A stretch of DNA of 64,000 nt from Ctenosaura bakeri (lineage: Eukaryota; Chordata; Lepidosauria; Squamata; Iguanidae), in contig CAOLHI010001663.1 of NCBI GenBank assembly GCA_948474755.1, positions 62,001-126,000 of the forward strand. Direction: 5' to 3'. The position numbers were made by a program, and so were the translations under genes. This document shows positions 13,801-25,800 of this stretch, piece by piece (positions within the stretch are counted from its first letter, which is position 1; every line of letters starts with the position of its first letter). Under the pieces are notes generated by a model, which was not told the DNA's origin, made no database searches, and saw nothing but the letters and a program-made list of their open reading frames with translations.

Positions 13801-16800
13801 CTGGGTTCAAGGAACTCATTACTGAAACCAAACTCTGGGTCACTTTTCAAGGCATTGCATCAGTTTGTTTTGCTCCCCACAGTGGCTCCCTTCCAAGTCA
13901 CATCATACGCTCCGTTGATTGCCAGCCATGACCTCTTTAGGATTGAGAAGCCTAAAGTATTAGTGAGTGGTGAGGCAGAAAAAGGGAGACTGAGCTACCA
14001 GTTTCCATGCACAGCATTTTTTTATACTATCTATGGGTGAATAAACTAGCACAGACCCAGTGTCGAAAACAGAGAGCAAGGCACTTCTCCAAGCTGATGA
14101 CAGTGACACAAATTATAAGAAGCAGTGTAAGGGCTGGTTCATCATCTCATGAAAGCAATTCTAGGTTATGACTTCCACATGTGAATGAGACATCACAGTC
14201 GTAATATGAAAGAAAGGAACATTCAGACCACCTCAGACACTATGCTTTGCTGTGGAGACTGTTCACATATTTAGCTGGTAATGGTGGTGGCCCAAAAGAA
14301 GTGCTGTTGCTCCCTCTGGCCCTCATGACTGGCCCCCTCTCCATCTCAGTCTGAGAGTGAGACCAGAGGGCAGGATGGCTGGCTGCCTGCATGAAGTGGT
14401 CAGTGCTGTTCGCCACAGAGCTGACCAGGCCCAAATGGCTGTGTCTGAAAGCTACTTCTTTAGAAAGAGGCATTAGGAGTAAAGTGCCCCACGAGACTTC
14501 CTGGTCTAATGACACTTAGCTGAACTATTAGAACTGCTTCCATCGTTTTTTAAAAAATTACTGGATTCTACATGGTATGAATAGATGTATGAGAAGCATT
14601 ACTTAGAATTACTTTCAGTGCACTCACCTTATTAATTAAGGTACAAACATGGCCTTAATTTGCCAAAGGAAATTAGAGGGCCCTTTCACATTACACAATT
14701 ATAACACTAATTCCACTCTAATTACCAAGGCAACATCCTATAGTATCCTGGGATTTAGCAATTTAAGGAGGAGTACTTGGCATTCTCAATGAGAGTTAGC
14801 AATAGCGTGTGTATTCCTATACCACTTATCAGCCAAGTGCTCTCTAAGTGGTTTATAATATGTTTAGCTAATTGCCCCCAACAAGCTGGGTACTCGTTTT
14901 ACCAACCTGCGGAAGGATGGAAGGCTGAGCCAACTTGGAGCCTGGCAGGATCGAACTCACAACCCTGTGGTTGCAATACTGGCATTTAACCACTGCACCA
15001 CCAGGGCTCCTTGTAGAGTTGTAGTGCCTCACCAAATCACAAGATTCCACAGGATCCAGCCATAGCTGTTAAAGTGGAATCATAGTGCTATAACTGTGTA
15101 GTGTGCAAGGGCCCCTGATCCGGAGACCTTTCTTTGCTCAATTTATGAGCTTCTGCATATTGACTTCTGCAGCCTACTAGAATCATTATGAGGTGTGGTG
15201 GCCATACTTATCTGTACAATGAGGAACTGATTTTCAAAAGACAAACACAAAACAAAGCCTTTTAGCTCCCACCATATGACTCTTGTTTGACCTATAGTAA
15301 CTTAGTGGGCCAGGAAAGCAACTTAAAATAAAATAGGATCAAAACAAAATATATGCCTTCCGTTAATGCTGAGTGGAGCAGCTAATCAGTTTTCCTAAGA
15401 GATTTAGGATATACAAATCAATGTTCAGTATCATGAAGAAAAATGCCTTCTACAGTTAGAGCACATACTTCTTGGAACGACAAAATACATTCAGTTCTCC
15501 ATATCTGTGGATTCCCAAAAAAATAAAATTCCAAAATGCAAACTTTGATTTTACCATTTTATGTAAGAGACGTCATTTTACTATACCACTGTGCATAATT
15601 AGACTTGAACATACACAAATTTTGGTTATCCACAGGAGGATGGGGCCTGGAACTAAACCCTAGTGGATACTGAGGGCCCAATTGCATATTCTAAAACAGG
15701 GGTTCCCAACCTTTTTGGTTAGCTAAGCCCCAAATCCAAATTTGCCTGGTATAGAAATCAGTTATTTTGTATTACTGTCATAGACTTTTCCATTGCTCAA
15801 TTGCTGATGCTATATAGTTTTGCAAGAATACCATCTAATGCTATATAAGCCTGGGTTAACTCCCTTCAGACTCATCATGCATGCCAAACTCTACTCAATG
15901 TTACATCTGTCTGAATAAAACTTCTGTGTTCACACTTCCTACAGGCTCCACTCTTGATTTTAAATGGAACAAATTTCCTCTCTCTTCTCTGTATATACAC
16001 ATATATATGCCTAGTTGCTTGCAAAGGAAATTTGGCCCATTTAAAATGAAGAGTGGAGTGTATAGTAGTGTGGACACAGAAGTATTATATTCACACATAC
16101 ATATACAATTTAAAAGAATTCCCATTACTGGGAATTTGTTGAAATATTTATTGTATTTAACGAAACTATTCACAGTTTCATTTACGTTAAATTAAAGGCA
16201 TGAACAAAAACTGTAGGAAAACATTCACCATACCAGTTAGACAGCAGTAAAGGCAGTGATTATTTTTAGGTTTCCATATAAATTAATAACCCCCTTGTGG
16301 ATCATGACACAGTGGCTGGGAAATATTGTTCTAAAGAGTCACACTGACTTTTAAGCTGTTCTCCAAATAACCAAAGGGATCAAAGAGACCCTGCAGAACA
16401 GGAACGTTTCCCATCAGAAAAGTGTAGCTATTTAATGAATGCCTTTTATTAAACAGAGAAACAGGAGGGTGTGAAAGGAGAAAGCCAAGAGACCTGGCAG
16501 TACCAAAATAAGCAATATTACCTTCAGGGCATCTGGCGTGTCCTCCAGGCAGTATACTTTAAGACTGTACTCCAGTGAGGTACAGAGAGTGGGAGCAAAG
16601 ATGGCAAGCTGGAGTCTCTTAATGGCTGATCTGGAATAGGACTCTCCCACCAGGACGTACGTTCCAAGCTGCTCTAGAAGAATGTGGCAGCACTTGGGTT
16701 CCAGCTGGCAGTAGCAGGGAGTGTTTAAAGTCTCTTCATCCAGAGTTACAACTTCCTGAAGGAGAGCCAGGTGGGGAGAAAAACAAACAAACAAGAAGTT

Positions 16801-19800
16801 CCTTCTGTGAGCCAATCTGCAAGTAGGAGTCATTACTTCAAACTCTTTAGGAGTCCATCTGTTAACAGGTGCACAACTTGCTTCATAAAAAAAGAGAAGG
16901 GAAATAAAAGAAATGCTGCACCAAGGGAAGCAAAATTGTAGAACAACAGTAGAAAGATTCTGACATTTGAAGGAATTATGCAATAAAGCATTTTTAAATG
17001 ATGTATCTCATTTCACACAATATCTTCTCCAATTTTTTTTTTAAAAGAAAATAGTTGGAACAATTGCTACTACTGCTCATGATGAGAGGAAAAGATATAG
17101 TGCATTAAGGCCCTGCCTTTCAGACCATTAGAAATAGATCCAGAAATGTTATATTTTCTACTATTTTTATAAGCATTTCTCCTCCTCAGTTTTTCATTTA
17201 TATCTTTATATTTGTCATGTGAACATCGAGATTATGGGCAGTTGAATTCTGTAGCAAATGCCACATTCTAGACTGCAGCTTTTCTGCAGAATTGCAGAAA
17301 ATTAATGGTGGTGCAACAGTGCCCCCTGTTGCAAAGTATTATTCTAGTTATGCTCCTTATATCAGTTTTGGGTCCTTATATATATTTGTTGGACTACAAT
17401 TCGTCATCTTTAATATCTGACCACACTAAATGGGGGCTGAGGGGACCCAAGATTTAAGGATTCACAATTGGGAAAGTGATGCTAAAAGCTAAGAAACCAG
17501 GAGGTAGTTATTTATTTTTTTTAAACTTTATTTATTGAATATTATTACATAGCAAAAAGAAGAAGAACAAAGAAAAAAAAATCAGCATACAATATACAAA
17601 AGGAAAAATAAAGCCAGATTACATGAATAACAAATGTATCTTCTTATGTATCACAATAAAACTCATGGAAATATTCTCATCCTATATAGACCCCATTCCA
17701 TTGCCTAAACCACGTTTGAGTCACCATGGACCAATCATTTTCTACTTTATCTTTATCAATCCTTATGTCGAGCAGAGCAGTTAATACATCCATCTGATAC
17801 ATTTCATATAACTTCCATATCCACTGATCTAAAGTCGGAATTTCTTGCCTCTTCCAATATTGAGCGTACAACATTCTAGCGGCCGTCACCATATATAACA
17901 AAATTCTATTATGACATTTTTGAATATTTATATTACTATCCACTAACATATTCAAAAGAAATAGTTTTGGGCTAAGTTTAACATCTACCTGTAATAAACC
18001 CTTAATTGCAGAGTGTATTTGGTTCCAATACTCCTTTGCACGTCGACATTCCCACCAAATATGATATAATGTTCCTAATTCTTTTTTACATTTCCAACAC
18101 CTATTAGAACAATTATTATATATCTTAGCAATTTTTTGTGGAGTGATATACCAGCGATACAACATTTTATAAAAATTTTCTCTCAAATTGGCACTTCTAG
18201 TAAACTTTATATTAATATTCCACGCTTTCCTCCATTCTTCCAAATCAATAGAGTACCCAAAATCACTTGCCCATTTAATCATGTGATCCTTAACTATTAT
18301 CCGTTCGGTCTCTAATTTTAACAATATTTGATAAATTTTACCCATAATGTGACCTTCACCAATTAAATTTCTTATATCTAATTCCTTATTAACCAAATTC
18401 TTGTCCTGAATTCCCTCTCCATCTCGATCTTTTTAAATAATTCATAAATAATTCTGTGGTGGAACCAATTACCATGAAAACCCAAGTCCTTCAACTCCCC
18501 TAGTGACTTCAATTCATCTCTACCTTGACACCTATACAAAATATCTTCATATGACAAGCAGTCGCCATTACTAATAAATGAATCCTTAAAGAAAGCTTCC
18601 TGCAAAGAAACCCATCTCGGCTTTTTTAAGTAAAATATTTTCTTATAATTGTTCCAAACCCTCAATAGACTCCGCCTAATTATATGCCTAGAAAACTCCT
18701 TATCTTCTGAAGCTTTCTGGTACCAGAGATATCCGTGCCATCCGAATTTATTAAAAACACCTTCCAATATTAATAATCTTTTATTCCCCAAGATAATCCA
18801 ATCCGTGACCCATTTCAAAGCACATGATCTGTAATAAAGTTTAAAACTAGGTAAACCTAAACCACCTCTATCTTTGCTATCAATCAAAACCATTTCCTTA
18901 ATTCTGGGCTTCTTCCCTTGCCATAAAAAGTTAATAACTTTCTTCCTCCAGTCTTCAAGAATTTTTTCGTCCTTCAATATCGGCAAATTCTGGAATATAA
19001 ATAAAATTTTTGGGAGGACACTCATCTTTACAGCGGCTATCCGCCCTAGTAATGATAATTTCAATTTAGCCCACGTATTTAGTTTGTTTTCGATATGATT
19101 CCAAGTTGGAATATAATTATTATTTACCAAATCTACATTTTTACTTGTAATACTTATTCCCAGGTATTTAATCTTCTGGCCTATTTTAATATTTGAAATT
19201 AATTCCATTTCCCTTTGTGCTTCTTTCTCCATATTCTTGGTTAATATCACAGATTTTTTCCTGTTAACTTTAAATCCTGCTAATTCTCCAAACTCGTCCA
19301 AAGTTTGAGACAATTTAACTATGCTTTTAATTGGATCATGTAAGATTATAAGTAAATCATCAGCATATGCCCTCACCTTATAAACCTCCGCTTGGATTTG
19401 ACATCCTTTGATTTCCAAATCTTCTCATATCTTTCTAATTAAAATTTCCAATGTCAAAATAAATAAAAGTGGGGACAATGGGCATCCCTGTCTGGTACCC
19501 TTTTCCACTGCAATTTTATCTGATTTTACCCCATTAATTATAATGAAAGCACTTTGAGAATTATATATAGAATTTATCCAATTGTTAAATTTATCACCCA
19601 TATTTAAATTTTTCAAAACTTCCTTCATAAAATTCCAATTAAGATTGTCGAATGCCTTTTCCGCATCTATGAAAAGAAGTGCCAATTCTCGCGGAACGAA
19701 TTCATGATATTCTATAATGTTCAAAAACACCCTTATATTATCATTTAGTTGTCTATTAGGTAAAAAACCAGTCTGGTCACAATGTATCCAATCACATAAT

Positions 19801-22800
19801 ATTTTTTTCAATCTGTTCGCTAAAATCGTAGTGAAAATCTTATAGTCCGAATTTAACAAGGAGATAGGTCTATAATTATTCATATCCCACTTATCTTTTC
19901 CATCTTTTGGAATCAAAACCATATTTGCTTCCTTCCATGATGGAGGGATATCTATATTTCCATCCTGATTGACTAAATCTAAAAAGGGGTCTACCAATTC
20001 TTCTTCAAAAATCTTATAAAAAATTGCGGTAAACCCATCTGTCCCTGGGGCTTTCCCTAATTTTAGATTTTTAATTACAGTATTCACCTCTTGTAATGAT
20101 ATTTTTTGATTTAACCCAATCTTCATTTCCTCCGATATCCGAGGTATATTTTCCTTATCTAAATAGTTTTTTATGTTTTCCAGTTCCTTAGAATTAGATA
20201 TATCCTTAGAATATAGTTTTGAAAAGAAGTTTTGGAAGCACGAAATTATTTCATCTTGCTCAGAAACCAATTGATCTTCTTTTTTAATCTGGGTTATATA
20301 ATTATGTTCCTTTCTCTTACGTAGCTTGTATGCCAACCACTTAGATGTTTTATTCCCAAATTCGAATTCCTTCTGCTTAAGATACTTACATTTGGCTTCT
20401 ATCTCTTGTAAATTTAACGTGGTTATTTGGGCTGAATTACTTGAATTTCACTTTGGGCTTTTTTATTCAGCGGATTTATCTTCAAATCTTCCTCTTTTTC
20501 TTTCAAAAGGTTCTGGAGTTTATCCTCTTTGGCCTTCCTTTGTTTTTTCAATATATATTCCTTTTTCATCAAAATTCCCCTGATGTAAGCTTTCATAGTA
20601 TCCCAGACTATAGCTGTTTTGGTACCTTTATTTAAATTATCTTTAAAAAAGTTTCTAATTTCTTCCTTAATCTCTTCTATAAACTTACCATCTTTTAACA
20701 AAGCTTCATTAAATCTCCAATTATAATTTCTTGATGTACGATTGAATTTCAACAATATTGGCGAGTGGTCAGAGATCAACCTGGGTAAGATCTGAATATC
20801 CTCAACCATACTAGCTAAACTCTTAGTTGTCCAGATCATATCGATTCGAGACCAACTTTGATGGTATGCTGAATAAAATGTAAAGTCTCGTTGTAATCCG
20901 TGTTTTAACCTCCAAACATCAACTAAATTTAGTGACTGGAATCCTTCTTTAACTCCCTTAGGTAAATTTCCATATTTAACACTGCTTTTTTGAGTCAGTT
21001 GCTTTCTATCTAATTTGGCATCAACAACCCCGTTCCAGTCACCCATACAAATTATTTTTTGGTAATCCGATTGTAATATAAAATTTAGAATCATCTCATA
21101 GAACTTCTGTTTATTTTCTAAGGGGGCATAAAGACCTATAATTAATATTTTGTCATTTTTCCAATTTAACTCAATAGCAATAAATTGACCCTTACTGTCC
21201 TTATAAACTAAATTTGATTGGACCTTAGGCTTAACATATATTACCACCCCATTCCTCTTTTGGTTTTGGTTACAAGTTGCATAATATGTTCCTAGTTTGT
21301 TATTCTGTAAATATTTAACTTTTTCTTCCAATATATGGGTTTCCTGCAAACAAGCTATCTCTACATTCAACTTTTCAAGAAAATTAAAGACTCTTTTCCT
21401 CTTAACCGGTCCATTCAACCCATTAACATTCCAAGAGCATATAGATAAGTCCCTCATATTATACTAGCCATAAAAAGAAAAAGAAAGAGAAAAAGAAAGA
21501 AGAAAGAAAGAAAGAAAAAAAAAACAAAAACAAGAAAACAAAACAGGACTTATTTTTACTTCAATGTTGTCACAATTTGTTGAAGAGCTTTCAACCCACA
21601 TTCTGGAGGTAGTTAAATAATACTGTTCTGAAGAGAGAGGCAAGAGGTTTAACAGTATCAGAAACTGACAGACGATTGTGACACTGTAGGAGTTTTGTTT
21701 ATGTGAAAATAAAAGCACGTAACAAACAATTTAACAATTTTACATAACAAGCCTGCTGCACAGAATACTGAACAACACACATTGTATCACTGCAAATAGA
21801 AATGGCAATGTCTTTTTAAGATTTCATTCAGTCATCAACTTATTTATTTATTTACCTAATTTATACCACGCTTTTCCCCTGGATTGGGTTCTAAGGCAAC
21901 TTTTTGTACTTTAAAACAAGATTAAGTTAAAATCTTGTTTTATAGAAGTTAAAAAAATGATTAAATAGCAGTATTATTTAAAAAAACACACACACAATTA
22001 AAAACACAATTACTAATAAAAGATAAGTATGGCACACCATGTCTTTTCACATACATTACTGCAGTATATACTATTGAGAACAGGGAGGGGGCCAACTGGA
22101 CCTATTGCAGGAATTCCACAGCCTGGGAGCAGCCACAAAGAAGACCCTCTCCCATGTCCTCACCAAATTTGCCTGCGAGAGTGGTGGGACTGATAAAGCC
22201 CTCCTGTACTGATTTCAAAACTTAAGCTGGCTTGTATAGGGAAAGTTAGTCTTTCAGATAGTCTGGCCCCAAGCCCCATGAGGCTTTAGAGGTCAAAATC
22301 AGCACCTTGAATTGTGCCCGAAACTGATTGGCGGCCAGTTAACTTGTTTTGAGGAACACAGTGAAATGTTTCATATAAACACCCACAGTCAACAGTGTGG
22401 CCACAGTATTTTAGATCTGCTCAACTAACCAACCAACCAGCCAACCACAAAATCACGATCATGATCATTTCCTCTTCCCCCTCCCCATCATTTAATTTGG
22501 CTTACCTCCCAGTTTCCTTGGTGGGACTGAGTTTTGAGTTGCAACATCCAGTCTGGGGAACTAACTTCTGCGCAGTGTGGAACGGTCAGGATGACAGGAC
22601 GGCATAAGAGCAACCCAGTGGGACCGCAGGTCACGATGGGACTCAACACCGTCTGGGTGCCTTCTGAGGGCAATCTGGAGAGGGCAAATACAAAGAGGCA
22701 GTCTGTTGACATGGGATATACTAATATGTGAGAGAGATTTCTGTTCAAAATCAGCCAATCAATCAAAAACTCCACTGGGCAAACACAGTCCTGTAACTGG

Positions 22801-25800
22801 GCTTAATCTAGCTCTCCATATAGCAGCCACTATGTGGCAATTACAGTAAGGCAGGGCACAACGAAAAAGAGAGACAGAGAGAGCAAGCAGTTTGTTTTAC
22901 TTACAGAGAGTTTTCTGCTTTGTTGATCATCAAATACATTTCATAGAACTTCCCCTGAGGAATTGCTCCATGTGGCACCAAGAGATTCACCCCTAAAAAA
23001 GGGAGGGGGAAAGGAAAGAGAATGAAGCTTTCTAGATGTCTATTCATAAAAAATACAACCTTAAACTCTACTGTGGGGCAGGGGCTGCATGCGTAGGGCT
23101 GCATGCGGCCCTTGACCCATGAGTCTTTCTTTCCAAAGTGAACACTTCAGACCTCTGGCAAGAGCACTGTATCTGACTTTCAGCAGCCTGAGGGGCAGTG
23201 ACAAAGAGAGAAGAAAAGAGAAAAGAGGATGTTTGAGAAAGGGTGGTGGCAGAAAGAGAGAGGTGGGTTGCTTCTGCTCATTTCTGAGTCTGGCCTCATC
23301 CTCTACTGACATGTAGCCCCTTGCAGAATAGTCCTGAATTAATATGTCCCTCGACTCCATTGGCGACAGCACAGAAACACAACCTTGACAATGGTGAAAA
23401 ACTGGAGCTACCTTAGAAGAAACTTGGTTGAAAACCAGTTTTTATGGAAGGCCATATCCCAAAAGAGAGTGTGGTAAGGAAGGGTGCTAGTGCCCTGTCC
23501 TCCACATGTCCCTTTAAAATGCCAACCAGTAAGTCTGGTTGCCATAGATAACACTTCACCCTGCTTCTAGGTTAGTAAGAACGGTATTACTGGAGAGAAG
23601 CAGGCACTTCTTAAGAGGGTTGGATTGATTCCTCCTCTGCATCAGTGTGTGTTCTTGGGGAAGGGGCAGGAGATGATAAGAGCACTATTTTGTTAAAAAA
23701 CAAACAAACACAAGTCTACTTGTAAATCAGTCAGTTGCACACTGAAATCAGTGTGACACATCTCTTGTGACTCAATTTCCATTAATTTCAGTGGGAACTA
23801 AGTATAAACTGGATCCAACTGAAAGCCACCCAGGTTGCGATTTCTCTCCCTGTTTCTCTTTCATTGTGTGTCTGCCTGTTCTTTGGAAATAAACGAGTAA
23901 CTTTAACTCTCTCAGCTGTTTCCTGCACTCAGTAATTAATTCATTTGTTCCATAGAATACTACCTCTTCCAATGTCTCTCACTCTAACTACCCACACAAT
24001 CCAGATTTTGTGGGTGAATGTGTCTCAGTGTGTTAGGCTGCAGACAGAGGAGCAACGAGATTCTACTGTGGACCCAAACTCCACATGATGTGCTGCCCAT
24101 AATAAAGTCTGAACACATGTGCATGATCTGTCTTTTCACACAGTGCATGGAAAGCCATTCTTAATCATATCAGATGGAGCAGAAAGCATTACATTTGTTA
24201 ACACTGTTTTAGTAAACTGCCCATATATTATAAATTGATGCCTACTGCATGCTTTCAGCCAGATTCTGTGAAAGTGCTCTTATCACTTGTTCTACTTTTT
24301 TGTTTTTGTTTTAATTCCAGAAGAAAACCAAAATGCTGTTCTACTGCTGCATAATTAGATTGTCTTTCTCACTGCATCTGTAAGCAAATCCAGGGAAAAG
24401 AGAGAGTTAAAACATCCCACAGAAGATCAAGCTAGCTGCTAGGGATCTTTTCCTGGTGATATTTTAAAACATCACCAGCAGATGCATTTTGGATAAGAAC
24501 TTAATTGAACAGAAAGTATCATCCTTGATTTATTGCCTGAGCTGAATAATAGGTTGAATGACAGCAAATAATGGAAACTCAGTGCAGAAAGAAGATGCTC
24601 ATGCTATCTGGATGCAAAGGATAAAGGATGCAAAGGATATCCTTGCTCTTGCTTCTCTCTCTTTCTTTCTCTCTTTCAATCTCTCAAAAGATGAAGATTC
24701 ACACAACTTTATTTCTTGGGGAGGTATACTGCCAGATCTGGGCCTGCTTCTGAATTCCCAGGAGATTGGCTGTTATATGCTAGCTTTGGTTGTTTTTTGG
24801 GTGCACCTTTCCTGGATGTACCCCACAGCAAGCAGAGAGGTGAGACAATAGGCTCCAGGATAGAGGACAACACGTTCAAGGCTCTCCAATCCTCAGCAAG
24901 AGGATGGAGTCTGGGAGGGGCAGTCAGGACTTGGGAATCCATAAGGACTCCATTTGCTTTCACACAATTTCACTAGAGTGTCCAAGATCCTGAAATTCCA
25001 CCTCAATCTGCTATCCTGATTGACTGTGATTGGGTCAGCACTTCTCCACCAGCACTCCCCACCCAACAAAGCTTCCTCTTGTTCTGTGAACTCCTGCATG
25101 CAGTCAGGCTAGGACAATGTTCATTTCCTGTTGATATCTACCTGTTCCAGGGATGGTGAGCCTTCCTCCCAGACAGCCAAATGTCCCTGTAGCACTATTC
25201 CCAGGCTCCCGGGGTAGAGTCAGGAGCTGCTGAGAGCCCATGGTCTTATTCCTTAGGTTCATGAAGTGATTGTCCCTGAGGTTCTCTCCTGGGAAGGTGC
25301 CTGGGGGGATGGTTCCTAAAAGATCTGCCCCCTCATGTATCCCAGGAGAGGAGGATGCTGTGGATGAATTATACACTTTGATCTTGAGATTAGGGAGTGG
25401 GTCAAGCAATGGAGAGTTGGTCATTGGGATCTTGTCAGAGGAATCTTGCAAGGCATACATGGGACCACGGTATACTCCCGCATTGGCTGTAAGGTCAGGC
25501 TGCATCGAAGGGTGCAGTAGCTGGGGAGTGTCTGAAAAAGACAGCATAAGAAATGCTTAATTGTATCTAGGCACCTCTCATAATGTCCCCTGTAGTCTAA
25601 AAACAGAGTATATCCAAGTTTAACTGCAATTAGCATCATTCTATACTGATCTGAGGTAAAATTACCTGTTTTAGGAAATCAGAACTATGTACGTACATAC
25701 ATATATCCCACCTTTAACTTTTTAACACAACTTTAAAACAATTTAAGAAATTATTTAAAACATTAATAAAAAGATACAGGCACCCCATTAAAAGGCTCCA

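Larger units (their letters stand above)
11284..16521 (-). other. UNC5B intron 13
   Basis: The intron is 5.2 kb. It contains a SINE tail (13178-13245), a diverged MITE split by a SINE (14680-15115), a Tigger-like remnant (15488-15684) and a hAT-like element (15697-16328). The rest shows no coding exon. Confidence 0.9.
17511..21604 (-). mobile_element. L1 LINE retrotransposon, 5'-truncated, same strand as UNC5B
   Basis: This is a 4.09-kb L1 element on the minus strand. An 11-bp target duplication, ggaggtagtta, flanks it at 17500-17510 and 21605-21615. The 3' end is an A-rich tail with overlapping AATAAA signals (17511-17550 on the plus strand as T-rich sequence). It contains essentially all of ORF2. 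Upstream of ORF2 there is about 147 bp including a pyrimidine-rich inter-ORF segment, so ORF1 is nearly all lost. Three lesions break ORF2. The insertion looks fairly young by L1 standards. Confidence 0.93.
16756..22505 (-). other. UNC5B intron 12 with L1 insertion
   Basis: The intron is 5.75 kb and separates two ZU5 exons. About 4.1 kb of it is the L1 at 17511-21604. A second repeat occupies 21837-22345. The remaining sequence shows no exon. Confidence 0.92.

Noticed and set aside
15881..16195. A 104-residue plus-strand frame
   Set aside because: It lies inside a hAT-like element and shows no transposase motif; an overlapping frame of similar length exists on the other strand.
23061..23372. 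A 103-residue minus-strand frame just upstream of exon 11
   Set aside because: It is out of the UNC5B frame and lacks splice sites; exon 11 is fully explained at 22905-22992.
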